From: a bacterium
GTDB taxonomy: Bacteria > Electryoneota > RPQS01
DNA length: 64,000 nt
Assembly: GCA_013360195.1 (NCBI GenBank)
Contig: JABWCQ010000015.1
Span: 1-64,000 of the forward strand
Reading direction: 5' to 3'
The position numbers and the translations under genes were made by a program. The notes beneath the pieces are model-generated. The model did no database searches. It was not told the DNA's origin and saw nothing but the letters and a program-made list of their open reading frames with translations. This document shows positions 9,865 through 18,144 of this stretch, in pieces (position 1 is the first letter of the stretch; every line of letters starts with the position of its first letter).

Positions 9865-10527
9865 ATGAATCGACCCGATTTCTCTAACTACGTCGCGCAT
9901 TTCACGAAAGCTCCACAAAAAGGTTTTACCGGCAAGGATTCAGCAGCCGAGAGTCAGATTGCGGCAGTAAGTGGCGGTGCGATTGGTCGCCTTATTAGCA
10001 TACTAACGAGTCGAACAATCTTGGCAACCAACATGCCTTGGACTGGCTTACCAGCGGTTCCTTTCACAGAATGTCCGTGGTGGTCATTAATAGACCATAC
10101 TGCACGGTACTCACCTTACGGTGTCGGGTTCACAAAGGAGCATCTATTTAATTCGGGTGGCGCTCCTGCGATATACATGCGCCCTGATCATTACAATAAA
10201 CAGAAGTACAATCCGGGCTGGAATCCACATGTGGATGCCTTCGTCACTCCCTATGCGCCCAAACATGCATTCAAAACGGCATTCAAGAACAGATATGCGC
10301 ATTTGAATCGAAAAGGACACGGGACAGATTATTCTCACGAACGCGAGTGGCGAGTACCACACAATTTTACGTTTGAGTTGTCAGCGGTTCAGTTTGTTGT
10401 AGTGAAATCACATCAAGATGTTGCAACGGTAGTCAATTCGATTGGGACAGGATTGAGTCAGGACAAGTTTCTTATCATGGACATGTACAAGCGGATTGAA
10501 GAACTCTGGCCAACACACAAGATTTAG
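9865..10527 (+). CDS. AbiGi/DUF2971-like protein
   Basis: A 220-residue protein 18 bases after the methylase, with a TGAGGT ribosome binding site. It has the pattern HFTK near the N-terminus, FTECP then YGVGFTKEHLF in the middle, and HEREWRVP near residue 160. This order (HFT, FTE/D-x-P, YG-x-GF, ER-EWR) is what I associate with the AbiGi abortive-infection family and the DUF2971 group. I assign it by pattern memory only. The biochemical activity is not known to me. In the operon it sits between the methylase and the DUF499 ATPase, a slot where accessory or toxin-like genes are often inserted. It could instead be a small regulatory subunit. Confidence 0.55.
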   Translation: MNRPDFSNYVAHFTKAPQKGFTGKDSAAESQIAAVSGGAIGRLISILTSRTILATNMPWTGLPAVPFTECPWWSLIDHTARYSPYGVGFTKEHLFNSGGAPAIYMRPDHYNKQKYNPGWNPHVDAFVTPYAPKHAFKTAFKNRYAHLNRKGHGTDYSHEREWRVPHNFTFELSAVQFVVVKSHQDVATVVNSIGTGLSQDKFLIMDMYKRIEELWPTHKI

Positions 10528-10536
10528 AAACATAAA

Positions 10537-13452
10537 ATGAACAAAGTAACTCTTCGCCCTTGGACAGAACTCGTCCGCCTTCATCCTGATGTCGAATCAG
10601 GGGCACTGAACGATTCCGATTTTGCTATTGACCTCGGAGCTATTGCAGAAAATAGTCCGACACTTCCAGCTGTCTATCGGGATCCGCAAGCCTTTTTCGG
10701 TGCAACCTACATCACGACCGATCTTTCGCGATTGCTTGATGAAGTGCTCGCATCGTTAGCGGGGAAAGGCAAATACAATCGTGTCCTGAAACTGCGCACA
10801 CCGTTTGGTGGGGGTAAGTCACATACCCTTGCCACGTTGTTGCACGCCGCAAGATCGCGGATGAAATTGACTGGCGTCCCAGAACTTGAAGGCTATGCCA
10901 AACCGGACAACGTGGCTGTGGCTGTGTTCGACGGCGAGAAGTTCAGCGCGAAGATGAAGGAGATGGTGGAAGGTGTTACAATCCAAACGATGTGGGGTTG
11001 GATTGCGTGGCAGATAGATCCGAAAAAGGCATGGCCTATTGCGGAGCCTTTTGATCGAGACCGCGTTTCGATGAGCGGTGATGACATTCGCAAGCTCCTG
11101 ACTGTTGGTGCCAACGGTCGTCCTGTTTTGATCTTGATCGACGAACTATTGAAGTACGCGGAGCGGGCTGGCGCCGTAGTCATTGGTGATTCCACTATGC
11201 AGCGGCAAGTGAAAGACTTCATCGGAAACCTGACGGTTGAAGTTGCGAATAGCAGTAACTGGGCGATGGTGTATTCCTTGCCATGGAGCAACAGCAAAGA
11301 AGCACTGAACCATCTTTCGCTATTCCAGGAACTCGACCATATTGCTGACCGAGTGGATCAATTGCGCGAGCCTGTGCAAGGCGACGAGGTCTTGCATGTC
11401 ATTAAGAAAAGGCTTTTGGGCGGGACACCACCTGACGACGCTGCACAGAAAGCGGCCGATGTTTACAGTGGAATAGTAAGCGGCATGCAACGATCGCATT
11501 CCGAGACTGATGCCGGGCGACGACAGGCAGAGGAAGAAGGCATTGCACTGCGGGACCGCATTCAGAAAGCCTATCCCTTCCATCCTGCTCTGATAGACGC
11601 AATGAAAGACCGTTGGGCATCGCTTGATGCATATCAGCGTACACGTGGCGCGATTCGCTTCATCGGTCGTGTGCTACATGCGATGAAGAAAGAAGGCACC
11701 ACAGCATCATTGATTGGTCCGGGCGACATTCCGCTGAAGTCGGCTGAAGTTCGTTTGCAGATGCTGAAGGAGCTTGGCGCACAGAACGACTACGATGCCG
11801 CGATTTCACAAGACATTACTGGACCGTCGGCTCGGGCAAAACAGATTGATGACCGTTTGGCCAGGGAAACGCCGTCACTTGCAAATGTGCGACCGGCCAC
11901 TAGACTCGCAACGGCAATTCTGGTTTATTCGTTTGGCGGGCTGAAGCGAACTGGCAAAGACGAATCGGAACATCTTCCTCCAGGAGTCACCGAGAGTGAG
12001 TTGCTTGCAGTGTGTGTTGGTCCTGATTTAGACAATATCACGGCAAAGTCGGTGCTGGCCGACTTGAAGAATCTATGCGTCTATCTGCACTATGACGGCG
12101 TTCGCTACTGCTTCAAGAAAGACCCAAACGTCGTCAAGCTGATTGAAGACGAGCAAAAGATTGTAACAGAGAAAGAAGTTCTTGACCGCGTTCGGAAACA
12201 ACTGTTTGATAAACTTGCCGGTCAAAAAAGCGCCATTGTTTGGCCTGAAGACTCAACGAAAATCCCGGATGGTGAACCGCAGTTTCTATTAGGCTACATG
12301 CCGCTTGATTTTGCAGTGTTACCATCAGATGAGCAACAAAAGCAGGCAATGACACTGTTGTTTCAGTATGGGAATAAACCAAGACGGTATCGAAATGGTC
12401 TCGGTCTTGTCGTACCAGATAAGCGTATGGCAGAGGGCATAAAAAGAGCGATTCGGTCAGTCATCGCAATAGAACGTGTTGACTCGAAACGCAAATCGCT
12501 TAGGCTAACCGACCAGCAAGTTGATGAATTGAAGGAGAGAAGACGTACGGATGAACTTGCAGCCGAGTCCGCCTTCAAGGATCTTTACAATTCTGTTTGG
12601 TTGCCGATTATGAATGAAACTGAAAGTGGAAGGGCCGAAGGTATCGAGAAGGTTACCAACACTGGCAGACCGCTGCAATCTACAGAGATTCACAATCGTG
12701 TGATGGAGTTGTTGACGATTGGCAAACAACAAGTGTTTTCCACAGTCACACCGAGAAAGATGACTGAACGAATAGGCTTTGGTGAAGTTGGCCCCGATGG
12801 GCAGCCACGACTCGGACTATTGGTTGCGAATGTTGTGGACAGTTTCTATGGAATCCTCGGTTTCCACGAACCTCCGCGCTTGGAGTCGGCAGCTGCGATA
12901 CGAAAGGCTGTCGTGAAAGGTGTACAAGAAGGTCTGTTCGGATACACGAGCGGCAACACTCCTACTCTTGGAACGTCAGGGAAGTTCGATGTCAATCCGA
13001 ATCGCGTTGTGCTTAATCGCATGATGTCCGAGGATGAGGTAGATATCGAATCAGGTTTCATCATCGTTCCGACCGCAATTCCGACTCCAGAAACACCCGT
13101 GACGACGTCTTCCGGTGATACTCCCAATGTGTCAGGAGGAGTCGATTCCGGCGGCGACACTACTCGCGGGGCTTCAATCACGGTCGATGGACCTGTGTTA
13201 GGAGGTAGCGCAATTCAGCCACCTGGTGGTCAAAAGGTTGAAAGCATACCTGCAGTCACGATAAAGTTCCGGGCAAATAGTGACCAGGTCTTCAAGGTAT
13301 TTAAGGCCGTTGCAAATCTGGCAGACCAAAGTGATGAAGGAAAAGTCACCGTCACGATTGAAGGACGTTCAAGTCAAGGCATCAAGGTAAGCTGGCTGCG
13401 AAATGCCGTCGAGGAACCATTGGATGAAGCCGATGTAGAGAGGTTGAGTTAA
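10537..13452 (+). CDS. DUF499 AAA ATPase
   Basis: A 971-residue protein starting nine bases after the previous stop. The N-terminal region has the DUF499 Walker A variant TPFGGGKSHT (about residues 89-98) and a Walker B of the form VLILIDELLKY (about residues 195-205). Helical domains occupy the middle. A low-complexity Gly/Ser/Thr/Pro linker (about residues 855-905) leads to a small C-terminal domain beginning TIKFRANSDQVFKVFKAV. DUF499 ATPases almost always occur beside DUF1156 methylases and SNF2 helicases in predicted defence loci, and are the ATPase of Hma-type systems. It is the last gene of the operon. A 10-base palindrome followed by six T (13483-13498) lies after it, but the loop is too short for a normal terminator. 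Confidence 0.87.
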   Translation: MNKVTLRPWTELVRLHPDVESGALNDSDFAIDLGAIAENSPTLPAVYRDPQAFFGATYITTDLSRLLDEVLASLAGKGKYNRVLKLRTPFGGGKSHTLATLLHAARSRMKLTGVPELEGYAKPDNVAVAVFDGEKFSAKMKEMVEGVTIQTMWGWIAWQIDPKKAWPIAEPFDRDRVSMSGDDIRKLLTVGANGRPVLILIDELLKYAERAGAVVIGDSTMQRQVKDFIGNLTVEVANSSNWAMVYSLPWSNSKEALNHLSLFQELDHIADRVDQLREPVQGDEVLHVIKKRLLGGTPPDDAAQKAADVYSGIVSGMQRSHSETDAGRRQAEEEGIALRDRIQKAYPFHPALIDAMKDRWASLDAYQRTRGAIRFIGRVLHAMKKEGTTASLIGPGDIPLKSAEVRLQMLKELGAQNDYDAAISQDITGPSARAKQIDDRLARETPSLANVRPATRLATAILVYSFGGLKRTGKDESEHLPPGVTESELLAVCVGPDLDNITAKSVLADLKNLCVYLHYDGVRYCFKKDPNVVKLIEDEQKIVTEKEVLDRVRKQLFDKLAGQKSAIVWPEDSTKIPDGEPQFLLGYMPLDFAVLPSDEQQKQAMTLLFQYGNKPRRYRNGLGLVVPDKRMAEGIKRAIRSVIAIERVDSKRKSLRLTDQQVDELKERRRTDELAAESAFKDLYNSVWLPIMNETESGRAEGIEKVTNTGRPLQSTEIHNRVMELLTIGKQQVFSTVTPRKMTERIGFGEVGPDGQPRLGLLVANVVDSFYGILGFHEPPRLESAAAIRKAVVKGVQEGLFGYTSGNTPTLGTSGKFDVNPNRVVLNRMMSEDEVDIESGFIIVPTAIPTPETPVTTSSGDTPNVSGGVDSGGDTTRGASITVDGPVLGGSAIQPPGGQKVESIPAVTIKFRANSDQVFKVFKAVANLADQSDEGKVTVTIEGRSSQGIKVSWLRNAVEEPLDEADVERLS

Positions 13453-13561
13453 GTACTTACACATGCAACAAATGTACACAATCACCCGGGTGTTTTTTCC
13501 AATATGACCCTTTAACAGAGTTTGCAGTGCAAGATACTCTTTGTCTTCTGGCAGCCCTTCG

Positions 13562-13720
13562 GAGTACAGCTACATTGAGTACTTCAACTGCAGGCTGAAG
13601 GAAATCTTGAAAGGCGAGATCTTCTATACAGTAAAGCAGGCGCAGGTCCAGATCACGCAGTGGCGAGCGCATTACAACACGGTCAGACTGCACAGCGTGT
13701 CGAGATTATTCGCGAACTAA
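13562..13720 (+). pseudogene. IS3-family transposase (OrfB) C-terminal remnant
   Basis: 53 codons ending in TAA that read as the tail of an IS3-family OrfB: YIEYFNCRLKEILKGEIFYT, then QITQWRAHYNTVRLHS. Intact relatives have E-x-FN-x-[RK]LR...GE-x-FYT-x-x-EA...WR-x-x-YN-x-x-RPHS at the end of the DDE domain. Everything upstream of it is missing. A related scrap lies at 20744-20902, on the other side of the kinase–Hsp70 operon and in the same orientation. Confidence 0.75.
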
Positions 13721-13748
13721 CATTCACAGCACCAACAGGCGACATTCA

Positions 13749-14033
13749 ATGTGGAGTGACTATTATCCCCTAACGGCAGAGACAAAGATTTCACGAAGCA
13801 CTTTTTTCAAAGTAGCTCCTGACGCTGTCGGTGATTTTGTAGTTCTTTTGGGAAGTAGCCGGCAGACTGAAATGAGAGGCGCTGATATCCTGCCGAAGAT
13901 ACCTGCAAGGCACAACACTGGAATGCTGATGTGGATTGCGTATCTTCGACATGACTGCAAGTATGAGGAAGAGATTCAAGACGCACTGGATGATATTTCG
14001 GGTGAATACCCGGATGCCAGAGTACTGCGTTAG
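13749..14033 (+). CDS. Hypothetical protein, 94 residues
   Basis: Not recognised. An acidic C-terminus (KYEEEIQDALDDISGEYPDA) follows a compact alpha/beta-looking N-terminal half (FVVLLGSSRQTEMRG). No membrane segment or metal motif is visible. It lies between an IS remnant and an HsdR remnant, so it may itself be a leftover of a longer gene. The ATG has only weak ribosome-binding sequence upstream. Confidence 0.38.
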   Translation: MWSDYYPLTAETKISRSTFFKVAPDAVGDFVVLLGSSRQTEMRGADILPKIPARHNTGMLMWIAYLRHDCKYEEEIQDALDDISGEYPDARVLR

Positions 14034-14172
14034 AATGCTCTCCAGAATGTGGCGTGTGAATTAGAACACGGCTAGATCACACGGCTCGCTTGGCAATACG
14101 CCGCCTGCGCCGAAACAAGGCTGTAATCCCGCAACTTGTACCGGAATTGGGGGCAGACCAGATCCACTCGAG

Positions 14173-14424
14173 GTGAATGATAGTGCGGTTAAGGTGTTCG
14201 GTTACCAGACACTTCGATTAGTCGCTCAGGAGCTTGTAAAGGCCGTACGAAATAGTGTGACCATTAATTGGACCGTACGTGAGAACGTAAGAGCGAGCAT
14301 CCATGCTATTATTAAGCGGATACTACGGAATTATGGCTATCCACCTGGCAAGCAGGCGAGGGCTACCGATATTGCTCTGGCACAAGCTGAAGTCCTATGC
14401 ATGGGATGGATTGTGGCCGCATAA
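14173..14424 (+). pseudogene. Type I restriction enzyme HsdR C-terminal remnant
   Basis: A short frame that matches the C-terminal DUF3387-like end of type I restriction HsdR subunits: [20 protein letters not shown], then [25 protein letters not shown] and ALAQAEVL. The family pattern is A-x-ELV-x-x-[LV]-[RK]-[KN]-N-x-T-[IV]-[DN]-W, R-x-[SN]-VRA, KRILRKYGYPPDKQ and LAQAE-x-L. The nuclease and helicase domains (about 900 residues) are absent, and no hsdM or hsdS is nearby, so this is a fossil. The flanking 14034-14172 and 14425-14651 hold no gene that I can see. Confidence 0.72.
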
Positions 14425-14651
14425 TCCATATTCTCCCTCTACAAGAGCAAACTGAAAACTAGTGGATTCTGGTACGGCAACATTAGGCTGCGCAAAGGGC
14501 AGTGTCGGAAATTCTATACCCACTTCACGAACACCCGTGAAGCGCTGGAAATGCTCACGACTATTTGGGCAACGGGAGGCGTCACTTGTTGTCTACAAGC
14601 GAGTAGTATGATCTGGCGCGGAAAGCCCGAGCGAATTGGAGGATCCCAAGA

Positions 14652-15755
14652 ATGTCAATACTAAGCGAGGGCGATCACATACGCGGATCCTACCGGATTG
14701 AGCGGATGATTGGGGAAGGTGCGTTCGCCGAAGTTTACCGCGTGCAGCACCGGTTCTTAGGCCGTCAAGCCATGAAAGTGTTCAAGGATGAAGTCGAATC
14801 CCTTGAAGATGTCGAGCGTATGCTCTCCGAGGCTGTACTGCTCTCCAAAATCGGGCACCCCAACGTGATTCGCGTTTTTGATGCAGACGTTCTTGAACGT
14901 AAAGATGGTCATTTTGGCTTTTTTACGATGGAATACGTCCCTGGAGGCAGCCTTGACAGTTACTGGAGGTCCTATCGCAATTCCTTGATGCCTGTGAAAG
15001 ATGCAGTTGAAATCCTACAGCAAGTATGCGCGGGAATCGGTCTTGCTCATTCAGAGAATCCCCCGATTGTCCACCGTGATATTAAGCCACAAAACATACT
15101 AATAGGTTATGATGGCAGCGGCACTCGGGTTCGCGTGGGCGACTTTGGCCTAGCCAAACGAGTTAATCCTCTAACGTTATTGGTGAGTGCGCGAGGAACC
15201 CTTGGATTCAAGCCACCAGAATCATTCGAGAATATGGACTCACCGGCTGCTGATGTTTGGTCTCTCGGCACCACGTTGTATCTGTTATTGACAGATTCGT
15301 TCCCTTACCCCGAGCTTGTCGACCGAGACATAGCGAAAGGAGTCACGAATTTAGGGAAGGCACGTCCGCCAAGCTTCTATAATGCAATTGTGGATGAATG
15401 GTTGGACTCAATCGTTTCTAAATGCCTTTACTTAGATCCAGCCGCACGCTATCCAACAGCAATTGATCTTGGTCGAGACCTGATAAGGTGGCAAAACGAA
15501 AGTGATCAAGAAGAAACATCAAAACGCGTTTTCGTGGAGTCCGGTAGCTCAAAGGACATTCTTGGATCGAACAAGGAAATGGGAAAGTCGGGTGATGCGA
15601 AGATCAAGGCTAGTCGCGCACTGGAGTTAGCGAAGCAACCGGGGAGGCTTACGGAAGCCGCTGACCTGCTCGAGGAGGCAATTACCAAGCTACCTGACAT
15701 ACGTGCACAGTATGAGCCGCTGATTCGGCTGTGGCGCCGTGGCATATGTATGTAA
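14652..15755 (+). CDS. Serine/threonine protein kinase with TPR-like tail
   Basis: A 367-residue cytosolic Hanks-type kinase. All catalytic elements are visible: the Gly loop (GEGAFAEVY, residues 21-29), the ATP-anchoring K42 (AMKVFK), E60 in the C-helix, HRDIKPQN (141-148), DFG (164-166) and a PPE in place of APE. There is no transmembrane segment, unlike PknB-type receptors. After about residue 285 a charged linker leads to a helical repeat-like tail (SRALELAKQPGRLTEAADLL). The start is firm: GGAGG lies 8-10 bases upstream of the ATG. It is the first gene of a four-gene operon with a J-like membrane protein, a GrpE-like protein and an Hsp70, so its targets are probably these chaperone proteins. 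That last point is inference. Confidence 0.9.
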   Translation: MSILSEGDHIRGSYRIERMIGEGAFAEVYRVQHRFLGRQAMKVFKDEVESLEDVERMLSEAVLLSKIGHPNVIRVFDADVLERKDGHFGFFTMEYVPGGSLDSYWRSYRNSLMPVKDAVEILQQVCAGIGLAHSENPPIVHRDIKPQNILIGYDGSGTRVRVGDFGLAKRVNPLTLLVSARGTLGFKPPESFENMDSPAADVWSLGTTLYLLLTDSFPYPELVDRDIAKGVTNLGKARPPSFYNAIVDEWLDSIVSKCLYLDPAARYPTAIDLGRDLIRWQNESDQEETSKRVFVESGSSKDILGSNKEMGKSGDAKIKASRALELAKQPGRLTEAADLLEEAITKLPDIRAQYEPLIRLWRRGICM

Positions 15756-15778
15756 GGAACCATGAGCGATAGGATACT

Positions 15779-17632
15779 ATGAGCACCGGTCGTCATGTTA
15801 TTGAAGAGAAACTTGGCGAGATTGCCACGCCGGAAATCTACAGGCGAAACGCGTTTCGTGTACTTGGGCTGCGAACGGATGCAAGTCCCACAGATGTACG
15901 GCGCATTGGAAAAAGACTGGAAACAGCCCTCAAGGTCGGGTCAGAGATCAAGGTGAGTAGAGTTCCACCATATTCTGCCGAAATCACAGTCGACGAAGTG
16001 ACAGCCGCGATTCATGTCCTTCAAGATCCTATCAATCGCATTGTGCATGAGCTGTTTTGGTTCTGGCCGATGGAGGCCGAGGGATCAGATGATCGAGCAA
16101 TACTTCTTCTCGAGCAAAACGATCCAAATGGAGCAATCGCGATTTGGAACGAGGCGATTACTACGAAACGAAAACGCTCCAAGGCGACTCACAATCTTGC
16201 AATGTTATTTCACACGTGGGCGCTCTGGTTTGAGAACCTTCACAAAAAGGGACAACTGGCTCAAGACGATATTGCGAAGATGGCTAATTACTGGGAATTA
16301 GCCTATCACTATTGGTATCAGTCTATCGGCTATCCAGGCTTCCGCGTCCAACTGGAGACCCGTATTGCAGAGATCAGCGATCCTCGACTTACGCCAGAGT
16401 CGGCCGAGGTCATTGATGATGCGCTCATTAATTCAGTGATTCGCATCAGCGTTGGGGTTGCTATTGCACATGCGACTAGTGGACACACGAAGTCCGCACA
16501 TACGACCTTCGCACGTCTCCGCGAAGGCCCGTTCGATAAGGACTCGATCTACCAAGTAGTAAAAGAGTGCATTCTGCCCGAAACAGAGCGAGTCAAAGCA
16601 GCATGCAAGAATGTAGGGGCAGAACTAAAGGATGAACCCAAATTAGGCCACGCGCTTGCAAACAGGCTTGTTAAGGATACCGCGTTGCCGTTGTCGACGC
16701 TTGACGTATTCGTAACTTACGACGAAGAGGAGACAGCCGAAGACAGCGAGGAGGACATTGAAGACGAGGAAATTGAATGTTATGAACCGGCGTCTGCGTT
16801 GAAGTTGATAGTGGACCAGACTTACGACCTTGTAGCAGATACCATTGAGACGTGTGCAGGACAGTTTGTTCAGGCTACACATGAATGGCGAGAAGTAGGG
16901 TCTATCTTACACTTAGCACGTAGGTTTGCTCGTAGCCAGCTTCTGATCAGCAGATTAGACGAAGCGATAGTCAATGTCGAATCAAGTATGGATGCTGTCG
17001 ACAATGCACACGCGTCGGTTCTGGTGGGTCAAGCAAACGAAGCGACTGAACATGGTGACTACTCCAAAGCAGCAGATTTGCTCAAACGCGCTTGGGAGAT
17101 ATGTAAAGATAAGACGTACAAACAGCAGATATATGGATGGTGGCAGAGTGCGAAGGTACAGCCATCAGCAGAGAACGCTGACACGAAGGACCATATCTCG
17201 ACGCATGCGCGAACAAGTAATTGGCGGAAATCACTCCCCTATCTAATAATTATTGCTATTGTAGTATTCATCTTTGTGAATGATCAGATCTCACGACGGG
17301 ATTTGGTGTCCACTAGAAGCGCGATTGAGCTGGAGAGATCTGAACTACGGGGAATGGAGGGCGAAATCGCTGGCTTGGACTCTGTCTTGGGGATCATGAA
17401 AAATGAGCTTCAGTCATATCGCGCGCAAGTCAACAAGTTTGAGTGGCAGATTGCGAATGGTTTGGACGTCAACAAGCTAGCGTATGACGCTGCGCTTAAG
17501 AGACATAACGAGTTGGTAAAGCGGCACAATGCATTAGTCGCAGATAGAATCAGTAAGTACTCGTTGTATGACGCGAAGCTCAAGTCGTTTAACGAACGGG
17601 TGCGACAATACAACGCAGGAGCAAGGCGATGA
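15779..17632 (+). CDS. Membrane-anchored protein with degenerate J-like N-terminus
   Basis: 617 residues, 23 bases after the kinase. Residues about 23-95 resemble a J-domain: NAFRVLGLRTDASPTDVRRI for the first helices and AAIHVLQDPINRIVHELFWF for helix III. The HPD loop that activates Hsp70 ATPase is missing. Helical, TPR-like repeats follow (AILLLEQNDPNGAIAIWNEA), then a very acidic stretch near 318-335. One membrane helix (PYLIIIAIVVFIFV, about residues 490-505) and a long coiled-coil tail to residue 617 complete it. The topology would put the J-like and TPR region on one side of the inner membrane and the coiled coil on the other. Next to a kinase and Hsp70, it looks like a membrane recruiter or sensor for the chaperone. 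Function is inferred, not known. Confidence 0.72.
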   Translation: MSTGRHVIEEKLGEIATPEIYRRNAFRVLGLRTDASPTDVRRIGKRLETALKVGSEIKVSRVPPYSAEITVDEVTAAIHVLQDPINRIVHELFWFWPMEAEGSDDRAILLLEQNDPNGAIAIWNEAITTKRKRSKATHNLAMLFHTWALWFENLHKKGQLAQDDIAKMANYWELAYHYWYQSIGYPGFRVQLETRIAEISDPRLTPESAEVIDDALINSVIRISVGVAIAHATSGHTKSAHTTFARLREGPFDKDSIYQVVKECILPETERVKAACKNVGAELKDEPKLGHALANRLVKDTALPLSTLDVFVTYDEEETAEDSEEDIEDEEIECYEPASALKLIVDQTYDLVADTIETCAGQFVQATHEWREVGSILHLARRFARSQLLISRLDEAIVNVESSMDAVDNAHASVLVGQANEATEHGDYSKAADLLKRAWEICKDKTYKQQIYGWWQSAKVQPSAENADTKDHISTHARTSNWRKSLPYLIIIAIVVFIFVNDQISRRDLVSTRSAIELERSELRGMEGEIAGLDSVLGIMKNELQSYRAQVNKFEWQIANGLDVNKLAYDAALKRHNELVKRHNALVADRISKYSLYDAKLKSFNERVRQYNAGARR

Positions 17633-18144
17633 CCATGGATTATCGCAGGCGTCCCATGGTGTTTTCTGACGACACTAGCGCCGAATCAACCAAGAAGATA
17701 ACGAAGAACAAGGCCGAAACATTGACACATCTTGAACTGAACAGCCAGCTTGTGCAGTCAATCGTCGTAGTTGCTACCGCTCTGTGGCGCATTCAGACAG
17801 CCATCAACCGATCGAATAGTGCCGCTGATGACCTTACGATCAAGATTGCGCGACACGTGGATGTGGCAATCGAGTCGCTAAAGAACGCGAAGGTCGAGTT
17901 GCGTGCGTACACTGATGAACCATATACGTCCGGAATGGCTGTCAACATACTAGCGATCCAGCCTACTGCAGACGTAACTCAGGATACTGTGGGAGAAACG
18001 GTCAAGCCTACAATCTACTTTAGAGATTACATCGTTCAGAGAGCCGATGTAATCGTATTTCGTCCGGAGAATCAAAGTACAACCGCAATGAATAGTTCCG
18101 AAAATAAGGACGGAGACCAGTCCAAGGAGACTAATCTTGAATAG
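17629..18144 (+). CDS. Small GrpE-like protein (candidate nucleotide exchange factor)
   Basis: A 171-residue protein whose ATG overlaps the previous stop by four bases. A helical N-terminal half (LELNSQLVQSIVVVATALWR) precedes a short beta-like part. That part reads AYTDEPYTSGMAVNILAIQP, then ETVKPTIYFRDYIVQRADVI and VFRP. The ending (E-T-[IV]-x-P-x-[IV]-[YF]...[DG]-x-[VI]-I-V) resembles the C-terminal beta domain of GrpE-type nucleotide exchange factors found beside noncanonical Hsp70 genes. Its place directly before hsp70 agrees. I see no classical GrpE motif, so the call stays tentative. The AAGGAG near its 3' end serves the next gene. Confidence 0.5.
   Translation: MTMDYRRRPMVFSDDTSAESTKKITKNKAETLTHLELNSQLVQSIVVVATALWRIQTAINRSNSAADDLTIKIARHVDVAIESLKNAKVELRAYTDEPYTSGMAVNILAIQPTADVTQDTVGETVKPTIYFRDYIVQRADVIVFRPENQSTTAMNSSENKDGDQSKETNLE

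Noticed and set aside
13483-13498. CACCCGGGTG followed by six T as a terminator for the DUF499 operon
   Set aside because: The palindrome leaves a loop of at most two bases, too short for a normal hairpin. It may still be a transposon edge, but I cannot support that.
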